56,944 bases of DNA from Timburyella sp030842085 (GTDB taxonomy: Bacteria > Bacillota > Clostridia > Oscillospirales > Acutalibacteraceae), in the NCBI GenBank assembly GCA_030842085.1, contig JAUUSE010000006.1:1-56944 (forward strand), written 5' to 3'. The stretch's first letter is position 1. The number at the start of each line of letters is the position of its first letter. The position numbers were made by a program, and so were the translations under genes. Positions 25,700-33,675 of this stretch are shown one piece after another. A model generated the notes under the pieces. The model searched no databases and was not told the origin of the DNA. It saw only the letters and a program-made list of their open reading frames with translations.

Positions 25700-26490
25700 T
25701 ATCCGTTCACCTCTAAAAGTCTTTGATAAATTTTCATGTCCCTGTCTTTAAACACATCAAATATTACGCGAATGCCGCTGTGTGTATTCAAATATGATTT
25801 AACCGTCTCAACGGCGGTTTCAGCGGCCGGCTCATTTGGAAAGCAGAACTCTCCAGTAGAAATACAGCAAAAGGCAATGCTCCTGCATTCGTTTTCTTCT
25901 GCTAATTCTAAACATGAGCGATAACAGGAGGCCAGCAAATCGCAGTCCCGTTGGGTTACGCGGCCGGAAATGATTGGCCCCACTGTATGAATTATATATT
26001 TGCTTGGCAGATTAAAAGCCGGTGTAATTTTAGCTTTACCTGTAGGCTCATTGTGCCCCTGACGATTCATGATGTCGTCACATAAAATACGCAGCTGAAC
26101 ACCGCTTCTAGAATGCACAATGTTATCTATGCAGGAATGGAGCGGGATAAAGCACCCACGCAGCGCGCAGTTAGCGGCGTTTACAATTGCATCGGCCTTT
26201 AGGTCAGTAATATCTCCCTGCCATAGTATAATATTTGGATTTAATGGGACCGGAGAAAGAAAATCGCTGTCTACAATACCGCGCAAATTACTTTCCGCCT
26301 GTAAATATTCGTCCTGTATGCGAATGAAATCCCTGCTTATAGGCATAGGCATAGGCATACGCACATTCATCAGACTGCGCAGCATATTTTTTTGCTCTTG
26401 CTCATCTTCGGGTATTTTTATATCGGCATACTCAGGACGCTCTTTAAGAAGCTCCCGGATTAAATACAGCCGTCTTTTTGCCTGCGTCAT
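25699..26490 (-). CDS. Zn-dependent macrodomain ADP-ribosyl hydrolase (SirTM partner)
   Basis: 263 residues. An N-terminal helical extension of about 90 residues (RRLYLIRELLKERPEYADIKIP) precedes a macrodomain: LWQGDITDLKADAIVNAANCALRG, then the zinc-macro signature GCFIPLHSCIDNIVH with the downstream LRILC, then TGKAKITPAFNLPSKYIIHTVGP and the ISTGEFCFPN loop. These enzymes remove ADP-ribose from protein and are the eraser partner of SirTM. The start overlaps the upstream stop in an ATGA. Together with SirTM it forms the usual writer/eraser pair. Confidence 0.9.
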   Translation of the reverse strand: MTQAKRRLYLIRELLKERPEYADIKIPEDEQEQKNMLRSLMNVRMPMPMPISRDFIRIQDEYLQAESNLRGIVDSDFLSPVPLNPNIILWQGDITDLKADAIVNAANCALRGCFIPLHSCIDNIVHSRSGVQLRILCDDIMNRQGHNEPTGKAKITPAFNLPSKYIIHTVGPIISGRVTQRDCDLLASCYRSCLELAEENECRSIAFCCISTGEFCFPNEPAAETAVETVKSYLNTHSGIRVIFDVFKDRDMKIYQRLLEVNG

Positions 26491-27119
26491 CTATATTCCT
26501 CCAAAACAACAGCCCTATGAGGACAAACCTCCATGCAATTACCGCAATGCAAGCAGTGCTCTTTATGAATTGTAGCAGGTGTTAAAGTGAAATCAATGCA
26601 ATTTTGCGGGCAAACCGCTTCGCAGACTCTGCAGTCTGTACATGCTGCCGTAATCGTATAGCACATATTGTAACCAGTGCTTCTGATTTTGTCATTGCCA
26701 AATTCAAATAAGAACCGCTCAATGGGCTTTTTGGAAAGGTCAAAGTATTCGCCTTTGCCATTGTATATCTTAAATACCGTAAGCGCTATTTGCGAGTTTT
26801 CAGTGGGGTAAATTTCATTCATATACGGATTTTTTTCAAACAGGCTTTTAAGAGGACCGTTTCCAATCTCTTTTGCTTTACCGCGAACCGACACTGCTAC
26901 ACGCGACAAGGTGTCAGCTCCTTTGATGCCTGTCAGCGATATATATCCGCGGTTTTTAAGACGGCTGTAAAATTCTTTACCCTTAGCGGTGAGAAAATAC
27001 AGACCATTTTCATCAGCATCCATAATATCAATGGCGCAGGTTACTGGAAGCCCGTTATTATCGGCTGTTGCTGCAACCACCGTATGAATACTATTTGCAA
27101 TAAAGCTAAGATAATCCAT
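26487..27119 (-). CDS. Fusion of PNPOx-like flavin domain and two [4Fe-4S] ferredoxin domain
   Basis: About 210 residues. The N-terminal 130 residues are a pyridoxamine-5'-phosphate-oxidase-like split barrel, a common FMN or F420 binder (TVVAATADNNGLPVTCAIDIMD; LYFLTAKGKEFYSRL). The C-terminal 60 residues are a ferredoxin with two CxxCxxC...CP clusters (CTDCRVCEAVCPQNC and CLHCGNCMEVCP). It probably passes electrons between a flavin and low-potential partners in the cytoplasm. The ATG at 27119 has GGAGG five bases upstream; the longer TTG-started frame is rejected. It overlaps the macrodomain start, so flavin/Fe-S protein, macrodomain and SirTM are translated together. Confidence 0.85.
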   Translation of the reverse strand: MDYLSFIANSIHTVVAATADNNGLPVTCAIDIMDADENGLYFLTAKGKEFYSRLKNRGYISLTGIKGADTLSRVAVSVRGKAKEIGNGPLKSLFEKNPYMNEIYPTENSQIALTVFKIYNGKGEYFDLSKKPIERFLFEFGNDKIRSTGYNMCYTITAACTDCRVCEAVCPQNCIDFTLTPATIHKEHCLHCGNCMEVCPHRAVVLEEYR

Positions 27120-27181
27120 CATTGCCTCCAAATTAAGACAGGGCCGTCCTATGTGACGGCCCCGCCGGAGTGTTGTTGAGC

Positions 27182-27976
27182 CTATTTTGAAAAGAAGAAT
27201 CCCGCACTCATATCAAGATAGTTTTCACCGCTGTAATTTGGATACTGCTTTTGCACAGCTGCTTTAAATTCGTCTGCGTTGCTGCATTCGTTTGCAATGG
27301 CTTTCAAATTTTTAAGATATGCAATCTTCGTATCCGCATCTTTCAAATCCTCGGGAGTATAATGAGAAGTCAGAATCAAATCATACCCTTTTTTGATATA
27401 ATTGTTCAGCTCTGCAATCATGGCGTCGGCATGAGCGGCGCCGGCGACGATGGAATGGCAGTCATGACCGAGCATGTGAGTGTAAACGGCGTTAATCTCA
27501 GGAATTTCTATATCAAAGGCTTCAGCGGTCTGCTTGATGATAAAATCGATTCCTCCTATTGTAATTTTACCCTCGACAATTGTATTTGTAATTTTATGAA
27601 CAGAGCTGTCAAAGCTTTTTCCAAAAGCATTTGTAAAATTGTCGATTAGAGCCTTGCCTCCGCCGCTCTCCGAATATTTTGCAGCGTTCTCTGTAGCGTA
27701 TTTCGGAATATCCGGCATAAATGCGGCTCCCGCTCCATGATAAGCTACAAGCATTCCTGCAATATTTATTCCGTTTAAATATTCCGTTAGCTCCTGAATA
27801 TTGTCAAAAAAGCAAGGCGATTCAATTATAACAGCTTTGCCGTTTTTTTCAATAATAAAGACCTCATCGTTAATAAAGTCGTTGGTCTTGTATGCATGCA
27901 GCTTTACTGCGCCAAAATCATAAATATTCATTTCTCCTTTTTCGAGTTTGACTGTTTTAAATGTATTTTTCAGCAT
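27182..27976 (-). CDS. Metallo-beta-lactamase-like protein with altered metal motif
   Basis: 264 residues. The overall pattern resembles the MBL fold: an early strand pair (VKLHAYKTNDFINDEVFIIEKNGKAVIIESP), a central segment where HxHxDH would be expected, then GHDCHSIVAG and LTSHYTP where later metal ligands sit. The HxHxDH motif is not present; the position reads VAYHGAGAAF, with one His. The enzyme may bind one metal or none. GGAGG lies nine bases before the ATG. It sits 35 bases after the reductase and about 60 before the flavin/Fe-S gene, in the same operon. The fold assignment is moderately sure, the activity unknown. Confidence 0.6.
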   Translation of the reverse strand: MLKNTFKTVKLEKGEMNIYDFGAVKLHAYKTNDFINDEVFIIEKNGKAVIIESPCFFDNIQELTEYLNGINIAGMLVAYHGAGAAFMPDIPKYATENAAKYSESGGGKALIDNFTNAFGKSFDSSVHKITNTIVEGKITIGGIDFIIKQTAEAFDIEIPEINAVYTHMLGHDCHSIVAGAAHADAMIAELNNYIKKGYDLILTSHYTPEDLKDADTKIAYLKNLKAIANECSNADEFKAAVQKQYPNYSGENYLDMSAGFFFSK

Positions 27977-28011
27977 ATAAAAGTACCTCCGTTTAAATTT
28001 ATCTTTTTAAA

Positions 28012-28641
28012 TTATTCACTTACAACGCTTATTCTTTTTTGTATGTTTTCTCCATTTACTGCTTCATCAATCATAGCAATGGCATAATCTGCATAGCTAA
28101 TAATGCTTTCACCCTTTGAATTCAGAGTTAATTCTTCACCTCCGAGGATATAGCTTCCTGTGCGACTGCCGTCTGCACGGAAATCCGCTGCAGGGCTTAA
28201 GTAAGTCCATTTTACATCGCTTCTTTGGCGGAGCTCGCCTAAAGCCTTAGCCATTGCTGAGGCAAGCGGCTTAAAAGCGTCGGGAAATTCTGCACCATCG
28301 GATAAACAGGCGGTGTGTTCCGAATTTGTGTACAGACTGCCGGCACCACCTACAACGAGCAGCCGTACATCTGTTCCAGAAAGAATATCGCACAGATGCT
28401 TAAGTGAAGTGCTGTGCTGCGAAAGACTGTCTGGCGTCCATGCGCCAAAGGCATCGATTACCACATCAAAGTCTTTCAGGTCGGCAGTGCGTAGATTAAA
28501 CAAATCCTTTATTATCACGTTTGATGTTGCCGTCTGGTTATTTTCGCGTACAACGGCGGTCACATCCAGGCCTCTGTCTACGGCTTCCTTGACAATGAGT
28601 TTACCGGCTTTTCCATTTGCACAAACAACTGCTATTTTCAT
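28012..28641 (-). CDS. NAD(P)-binding NmrA/SDR-like oxidoreductase
   Basis: 209 residues, a Rossmann-fold protein of the atypical SDR (NmrA/YwnB) group. The N-terminus is KIAVVCANGKAGKLIVKEA with the nucleotide-binding GxxGxxG-like loop; DVVIDAFGAW, RLLVVGGAGSLY and WTYLSPAADF follow at the usual places. Members are NADPH-binding reductases or redox sensors, often next to HxlR regulators. AGGAGG lies before the ATG. It is the first gene of the five-gene operon and divergent from HxlR. Confidence 0.88.
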   Translation of the reverse strand: MKIAVVCANGKAGKLIVKEAVDRGLDVTAVVRENNQTATSNVIIKDLFNLRTADLKDFDVVIDAFGAWTPDSLSQHSTSLKHLCDILSGTDVRLLVVGGAGSLYTNSEHTACLSDGAEFPDAFKPLASAMAKALGELRQRSDVKWTYLSPAADFRADGSRTGSYILGGEELTLNSKGESIISYADYAIAMIDEAVNGENIQKRISVVSE

Positions 28642-28718
28642 TTTTATTTCCTCCTAAATATCGATTGCTTTTGTTTTGGTAAAGCTTGGAGCGGCCGTTC
28701 TCCTGAGCTCTTGACCTT

Positions 28719-28747
28719 ATTATATGCACATAAGTTTCTAATGTAAA
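28719..28747 (-). promoter_or_regulatory. Sigma-A promoter of the reductase-SirTM operon
   Basis: On the minus strand TTTACA (28742-28747) and TATAAT (28719-28724) are 17 bases apart. It would give a leader of about 70 bases before the reductase gene. The two left-hand HxlR-type repeats lie just upstream of its -35 box. Confidence 0.7.
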
Positions 28748-28769
28748 GTAAGCACTTTTTTGTATTGTA

Positions 28770-28815
28770 GTTACCAAAAAGAAACTATTGAATGGTTACC
28801 AGTAGGAAACGATTG
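28770..28815. repeat. Tandem direct repeats, probable HxlR operators
   Basis: Two 21-base repeats start at 28770 and 28795. Both begin GTTACCA and end GAAAC(T/G)ATTG, with about 16 of 21 bases identical and a spacing of 25 bases. A 16-base piece of the first (28775-28790) recurs exactly at 28910-28925. Confidence 0.7.
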
Positions 28816-28866
28816 TATATTTATGCGGAATATAAGATTTTTTAACAGAAAAAATTTCTTAAAAAA

Positions 28867-28895
28867 TTGATTAAAAATAGGGTGTATGGTATAAT
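28867..28895 (+). promoter_or_regulatory. Sigma-A promoter of hxlR
   Basis: TTGATT (28867-28872) and TATAAT (28890-28895) with a 17-base spacer and an upstream TG. The third repeat, 28910-28925, lies just past the expected start site, a good place for autorepression. Confidence 0.75.
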
Positions 28896-28909
28896 TAATA
28901 TGTTAATTT

Positions 28910-28925
28910 CAAAAAGAAACTATTG
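28910..28925. repeat. Third HxlR operator copy over the hxlR start region
   Basis: CAAAAAGAAACTATTG is an exact 16-base copy of 28775-28790. It lies between the hxlR promoter and its ribosome binding site. Confidence 0.7.
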
Positions 28926-28943
28926 CGCATGGAGGACATTGAT

Positions 28944-29279
28944 GTGGCAGAAGAGAAATTGGTAAAGAAATTGCCGGCATGTCCGGTAGAAACAACATTA
29001 ACCTTAATAGGGGACAAATGGAAAGTACTGATTCTGCGCGATTTATTTTCTGGAAAGAAGCGGTTTGGAGAGCTGAAGAAATCAGTAGGCGGCGTGTCGC
29101 AGAAAGTACTGACTGCACAGCTTCGTGATATGGAGAAAAACGGTCTTGTTAATAGAAAAGTGTATGCAGAAGTCCCGCCGAGAGTAGAGTATTCACTTTC
29201 AGAGCTTGGGCAAAGTTTGAAGCCGGTTGTTGATGCGATGAAGAACTGGGGAGAGGAATATAAGGCGTCACTGAAATAG
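28944..29279 (+). CDS. HxlR family redox/electrophile-type regulator
   Basis: 111 residues with the MarR/HxlR winged helix: the N-terminal ACPVETTLTLIGDKWKVLILRDLF motif, recognition helix FGELKKSVGGVSQKVLTAQLRDMEKNGLV, and wing VYAEVPPRVEYSLSELG. The conserved N-terminal Cys (residue 13, ACPVE) is the one that senses quinones, aldehydes or disulfide stress in YodB-type members. The start is the GTG at 28944, eight bases after GGAGG; the longer TTG-started frame contains that site. Divergent from the reductase-SirTM operon, with three shared repeats in the spacer, so it is the likely regulator. Leu codons TTA/TTG dominate, unlike the host genes. Confidence 0.92.
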   Translation: MAEEKLVKKLPACPVETTLTLIGDKWKVLILRDLFSGKKRFGELKKSVGGVSQKVLTAQLRDMEKNGLVNRKVYAEVPPRVEYSLSELGQSLKPVVDAMKNWGEEYKASLK

Positions 29280-29770
29280 CAGAACGCGTTATAAAGTGTA
29301 ATTATTAAGCGGCAATCAAAAATCAGGCGTGTCGGCATAGGCTTATGAAAACTTCTGCTGCCATCAATATTTGCTGCAGCGATGCATAACCTATTAGCGT
29401 GTTACTTTATAAAGTGCATATATTGGTTTTAGTTTTTACCAACGTGCCATTTAGAAAATAGGAACAGTTTATTTGCTTAAAAAACAATTGTTATACAGGT
29501 TATGCATTTTTAACTTTCTATATCGGATACGGGAGAACCGCGTTTTAAGACAGCAGTCGAAAATATTATCAAATAAGATTTTTTAGGAGTACAAGGACGG
29601 CCTGGCCGTTTAAGAATAATAGATTCAATGCCCAACCTTTGTTAAACGTATAAAAGCAAAGTTTAAATCAGCAAGTTTTTTATTTCATAAGCGCTTCCGA
29701 TTGAGGAAATGGCATAAATCCTTGACTTTTTCTCCCTATTACATTGCAGGCCTATTGAGATGAAGTAGAC
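29280..29770. other. Spacer after hxlR, no gene seen
   Basis: About 490 AT-rich bases. No ORF with a start signal and no known RNA motif. Confidence 0.55.
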
Positions 29771-29820
29771 AACAAAAAACAGCAGATATCCTACAAATGG
29801 ATACCTGCTGTTTTTTGTTT
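29771..29820. terminator. Long bidirectional terminator hairpin
   Basis: A 21-bp stem with one mismatch (29771-29791 with 29799-29819). The A6/T6 blocks at its base give T runs on both strands. It lies between hxlR and the convergent glyS. Confidence 0.85.
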
Positions 29821-29967
29821 ATAAGCATATAACCTTTATATACTTTTTAAAATAAATTTCGCAATTCATGCTATCTGGCAAAACCGTTTTATAACATCCA
29901 ATTTCCACCGCTGTGAAATTTTCCAAATGCCTAAATTGGCATAGAAAAGTTTTTATGACTAATAAAA

Positions 29968-31341
29968 TTAAAGAGAAATTTTTGAAGCGATAAAGTCGGC
30001 AAGAGCGTCAATGCTCATCCTTGTTTGCTGCATAGAGTCGCGCTCGCGCACCGTTACGCAGCCGTCTGTTTCAGACTCAAAATCGTAAGTGATGCAGAAC
30101 GGCGTGCCTATTTCGTCCTGACGGCGGTAGCGCTTGCCTATCGAGCCGGCGTCGTCATATTCCACGTTGAATTTCTTGATAAGGCTGCGGTAAAGCGCCT
30201 CTGCCGGTTCGGACAGCTTCTTCGAAAGGGGTAATATTGCAGCCTTAACCGGCGCAACAGCAGGGTGCAGTCTGAGTACCGTGCGAACCTCTCCCTTTTC
30301 GTCCTCTTCTTCATCGTAAGCGTCGCAGAGCAGAGCAAGCAGTACACGCTCAACGCCCAATGACGGCTCAATTACATATGGAATATATTTTTCGTTAGTC
30401 TGTGGGTCAAAATACTCCAGCGATTTGCCTGAATGCTCAATATGCTGCTTTAAGTCGAAATCGGTTCTATCGGCAATACCCCATAGCTCGCCCCAGCCAA
30501 ACGGGAATAAAAATTCAATATCAGTTGTGGCATTGGAATAATGCGACAGCTCTTCCTTTTCATGGTCGCGCAGCTTAAGATTTTCCTTTTTAAGGCCTAA
30601 ATTAAGCAGCCAGTCTATGCAGTACTGACGCCAGTAACCAAACCATTCTATATCCGTTCCGGGCTTGCAGAAAAACTCCAATTCCATCTGCTCAAATTCG
30701 CGCACGCGGAAAATGAAGTTGCCGGGCGTTATCTCATTTCGGAAAGATTTACCTATCTGCCCCACGCCAAACGGAATTTTGCGGCGGCTGGTGCGCTGGA
30801 TGTTTGCAAAGTTGACGAATATACCCTGCGCCGTTTCCGGGCGGAGATAAAGCTCGTTTTTGCTATCTTCAGTTACACCCTGAAATGTCTTAAACATAAG
30901 ATTAAACTGCCTTATATCGGTAAAATTGCTTTTGCCGCAGTTGGGGCAGGGAATATTATGATCTTTTATATAATCCGCCATCTGCTCAAGGCTCCACCCA
31001 GCGGGATTTACGCCGCTGTCTTCAATAAGAGTGTCGGCGCGGTGACGGGTTTTGCACTCGCGACAGTCCATAAGCGGGTCGGTAAAGCCGCCTATATGTC
31101 CCGACGCCACCCACGTCTGCGGATTCATGAGTATTGCAGAATCAAGTCCTACATTATATTCGTTTTCGTGAACAAACTTCTGCCACCAGGCATTTTTTAT
31201 ATTATTCTTAAGCTCGACACCTAAAGGTCCAAAATCCCATGTGTTTGCCAAGCCGCCGTATATTTCAGAGCCGGGATATACATATCCGCGCGCCTTGCAC
31301 AGCGCCACTATCTTGTCCATGGATTTGCTCTCGTTATTCAT
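29968..31341 (-). CDS. glyS: Glycyl-tRNA synthetase, homodimeric class II
   Basis: About 457 residues, the alpha2-type GlyRS. It charges tRNA-Gly. Motifs: ARGYVYPGSEIYGGLANTWDFGPLG at the N-terminus, a zinc-binding-like CRECKTRHRAD/CPNCGKSNF, FNLMFKT, RPETAQGIFVNF, and EPSLGVERVLLALL (motif 3). The C-terminal anticodon-binding domain runs from about 360 (VAPVKAAILPLSKK). The ATG at 31341 follows GGGAGG; the TTG at 31347 overlaps it. A T-box leader was sought and not seen. Another aminoacyl gene is not adjacent. Confidence 0.97.
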   Translation of the reverse strand: MNNESKSMDKIVALCKARGYVYPGSEIYGGLANTWDFGPLGVELKNNIKNAWWQKFVHENEYNVGLDSAILMNPQTWVASGHIGGFTDPLMDCRECKTRHRADTLIEDSGVNPAGWSLEQMADYIKDHNIPCPNCGKSNFTDIRQFNLMFKTFQGVTEDSKNELYLRPETAQGIFVNFANIQRTSRRKIPFGVGQIGKSFRNEITPGNFIFRVREFEQMELEFFCKPGTDIEWFGYWRQYCIDWLLNLGLKKENLKLRDHEKEELSHYSNATTDIEFLFPFGWGELWGIADRTDFDLKQHIEHSGKSLEYFDPQTNEKYIPYVIEPSLGVERVLLALLCDAYDEEEDEKGEVRTVLRLHPAVAPVKAAILPLSKKLSEPAEALYRSLIKKFNVEYDDAGSIGKRYRRQDEIGTPFCITYDFESETDGCVTVRERDSMQQTRMSIDALADFIASKISL

Positions 31342-31378
31342 AAACAACCTCCCAGAGATATTTAGGCTATTATCTATA

Positions 31379-31407
31379 AATATAACATAACCTTGCGCTT
31401 TTTACAA
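31379..31407 (-). promoter_or_regulatory. Probable sigma-A promoter of glyS
   Basis: On the minus strand TTGTAA (31402-31407) and TATATT (31379-31384) with a 17-base spacer. Confidence 0.5.
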
Positions 31408-31644
31408 TATTTACTAAAGTGTCCCAGATTAAAAAATTTACTGCAAAGCCAAGTCCGGACTATAAGCCGGACTTGGAGCTATGACAGCTAAACGCTTTGC
31501 GTTTATACATTATGTTGAATTCTTTGTTAAATGAAACAGCGCTGATTTATACAACTAAAAGTGGTTTTGTATCTGTACGCTTAGCCGAGAGCGGCATATC
31601 GCCGAAACCGTTTTTGTCTAATATAGGAGAAAATGTTTAATTTA
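31408..31644. other. Spacer between glyS and gap with a perfect palindrome
   Basis: No gene. CCAAGTCCGG pairs with CCGGACTTGG around 31449-31476, a 10-bp perfect hairpin. It has no adjoining T run on the plus strand; on the minus strand TTTTTT comes about 12 bases later, so it may be a weak second terminator for gap. Confidence 0.5.
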
Positions 31645-31678
31645 ACAAGAAAAAACGCCGGCATTTAAGCCGGCGTAT
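31645..31678 (-). terminator. Intrinsic terminator of gap
   Basis: ACGCCGGC (31655-31662) pairs with GCCGGCGT (31669-31676); a T run follows on the minus strand. Confidence 0.88.
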
Positions 31679-31694
31679 ATTTTTTAGAATTGAC

Positions 31695-32714
31695 TTACGC
31701 GTCAACCTTAGCCATGTGCTCAATGAGCTTAAGAACTTTGTTGGAATAACCCCACTCATTGTCATACCATGCAACGAGCTTTACAAAGTTAGGATTGAGC
31801 ATTATACCAGCCTTGGCGTCGAATATAGATGTACGCGGGTCAGAATAGAAGTCTGATGATACGACATCCTCATCTGTGTAGCCCATGATGCCGGCCATTG
31901 TTGTCTCCGTAGCCTTTTTAACTGCAGCGCAGATTTCTTCATAGGTTGTAGCCTTCTCAAGACGAACCGTAAGGTCAACAACAGAAACGTCAAGAGTAGG
32001 AACCCTGAAAGACATACCGGTCAGTTTGCCGGCCAGCTGCGGGATAACAAGAGCGCAGGCCTTAGCAGCACCTGTAGAAGAAGGAATTATATTGCCGGCA
32101 GCAGCGCGTCCGCCTCTCCAGTCCTTAGCAGAAGGACCGTCAACTGTCTTCTGAGTAGCGGTTGTTGAGTGAACTGTAGTCATAAGACCCTCAACAATAC
32201 CGAAATTGTCGTTTATAACCTTAGCAAGAGGAGCAAGGCAGTTTGTTGTGCAGGAAGCATTTGATACAACTGTCATGTCCTTTGTGTAGGTGTCAAGGTT
32301 AACACCGCATACAAAAGTCGGTGTGGTCTTGTCCTTTGCAGGAGCAGATATAACAACCTTCTTAGCGCCGGCCTTAAGATGACGCTCAGCGTCTGCCTGC
32401 TTTGTAAATACACCAGTTGACTCTACAACATAAGTTGCGCCAACCTCGCCCCAAGGAATATCTTCAGGATTGCGCTCTGCAAAAACAGATATCTTTCTGC
32501 CGTTTACAACGAGCTTTCCGTCTTCAGCGCTTACAGTGCCGTCGAACTTGCCATGTATGGTATCATACTTTACCATGTATACCATGTAGTCAAGGTCGAT
32601 AAACGGATCGTTTATACCGACTATCTCAAAAACGTCAGGCTGTGCAACCGCTGCGCGGAAAACAAGCCTGCCTATACGGCCAAAGCCGTTGATGCCTACT
32701 TTTATCATTAACAT
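31695..32714 (-). CDS. gap: Glyceraldehyde-3-phosphate dehydrogenase (NAD type)
   Basis: 339 residues, the usual glycolytic GAPDH. KVGINGFGRIGRLVFRAA is the NAD-binding start, VSNASCTTNCLAPL carries the catalytic Cys near 155, and the remainder (TVHSTTATQKTVDGPS, WYDNEWGYSNKV) is intact. GGAGG lies before the two Met codons (32714 and 32708), so either could start the protein. It is a single gene with its own promoter and terminator; pgk and tpi do not follow, unlike many Firmicutes. Confidence 0.97.
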   Translation of the reverse strand: MLMIKVGINGFGRIGRLVFRAAVAQPDVFEIVGINDPFIDLDYMVYMVKYDTIHGKFDGTVSAEDGKLVVNGRKISVFAERNPEDIPWGEVGATYVVESTGVFTKQADAERHLKAGAKKVVISAPAKDKTTPTFVCGVNLDTYTKDMTVVSNASCTTNCLAPLAKVINDNFGIVEGLMTTVHSTTATQKTVDGPSAKDWRGGRAAAGNIIPSSTGAAKACALVIPQLAGKLTGMSFRVPTLDVSVVDLTVRLEKATTYEEICAAVKKATETTMAGIMGYTDEDVVSSDFYSDPRTSIFDAKAGIMLNPNFVKLVAWYDNEWGYSNKVLKLIEHMAKVDA

Positions 32715-32741
32715 CAGACCTCCATATTTTTATATAATCCT

Positions 32742-32770
32742 ATTTTATACTCATATTTTCCATTTTGCAA
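32742..32770 (-). promoter_or_regulatory. Sigma-A promoter of gap
   Basis: On the minus strand TTGCAA (32765-32770) and TAAAAT (32742-32747), spacer 17. Confidence 0.6.
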
Positions 32771-32889
32771 GACCTTTGTTATATTATTAACGTTTTATAT
32801 GCAAAGTTTGGCAATTAACACAAAAATACTTAATTGCCGCACAGTTTGGACACAATATCGCCGATAAACAATTAAAATAAGGTGATAAA

Positions 32890-33555
32890 ATGAGAAATTA
32901 TTTGTCAGACAATTCACAAATCGGCGAAAAAATTTTTATTCTTTCAAAATCACAGCTTACTAACGGCATTTGTAATCTATTTTACACAGAAAAAGAGGAT
33001 ATATGTAAAATAAAAAAATATGCATATTATATGCTAAGCACACTGCGCTACGCATCTATATTGGGAAATTCCTTAAGGCTTGAAAATTGCGATATAACCG
33101 CACTTTTTATAAGTCAAACTTCAGCGGCGGCATATATCGCAGGGCAAAAGGGAAAATCAGTGCTTATAGAGCCGCCGCGCAGCAGCTGTCCTGTAAGCTG
33201 CTGCCCTCAGCTTTTGGAGTATGCCGTTCTCATCCTTATATATTGTGGACTTATACAGAACGAAGAGAACGAAGCTGTAAATATCGGAATGAAAATAAGA
33301 AAATCAGCGGCTGAAATATATTGCAATTCTAGCATGCCCAATAAGGACAGCATGGAATATCTTATATTAAAAAAAGCCGCCGAGACTCACGGAGGAAGAC
33401 TCATAGAATATGGTGACGGAGCGAAAAATAAAGCAATAATCTCATTCCCTTTAGGGCATACAGATAAAAATTTAAAAAATTATGATATGCTGTTTCCGGC
33501 AGATATAGTAACCGATAAATTTTCATCTGCGGCAGTAATATTAAGCCAGATTTGA
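32890..33555 (+). CDS. Degenerate histidine-kinase-like (HATPase) protein
   Basis: 221 residues without membrane helices. The layout resembles a sensor kinase core: a two-helix segment (about 45-70, YMLSTLRYASILGNSLRLEN), a region like the N box (CPQLLEYAVLILIYCGL) and near the end KKAAETHGGRLIEYGDGAKNKAIISFPL, which matches the terminal HATPase pattern of kinases. The phospho-acceptor His and the ATP-lid glycine boxes are not recognisable, so catalysis is doubtful. AAGGTGAT precedes the ATG. No response regulator nearby. It may be a scaffold or phosphotransfer-like protein. Confidence 0.55.
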   Translation: MRNYLSDNSQIGEKIFILSKSQLTNGICNLFYTEKEDICKIKKYAYYMLSTLRYASILGNSLRLENCDITALFISQTSAAAYIAGQKGKSVLIEPPRSSCPVSCCPQLLEYAVLILIYCGLIQNEENEAVNIGMKIRKSAAEIYCNSSMPNKDSMEYLILKKAAETHGGRLIEYGDGAKNKAIISFPLGHTDKNLKNYDMLFPADIVTDKFSSAAVILSQI

Positions 33556-33675
33556 ATATAATGCCAACTAAAAGGATAATCATTGTCACTTTACTTTTAA
33601 CGCATAATGAGGTATAATTTGCTAAATGTTTGTTTTTTTAGATTATAATATAACAAGGCGTTGGAGGTAAAATTA

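Noticed and set aside
31342..31640. T-box leader in front of glyS
   Set aside because: The AGGGTGGTACCGCG-type T-box sequence is not present; only a simple palindrome is seen.
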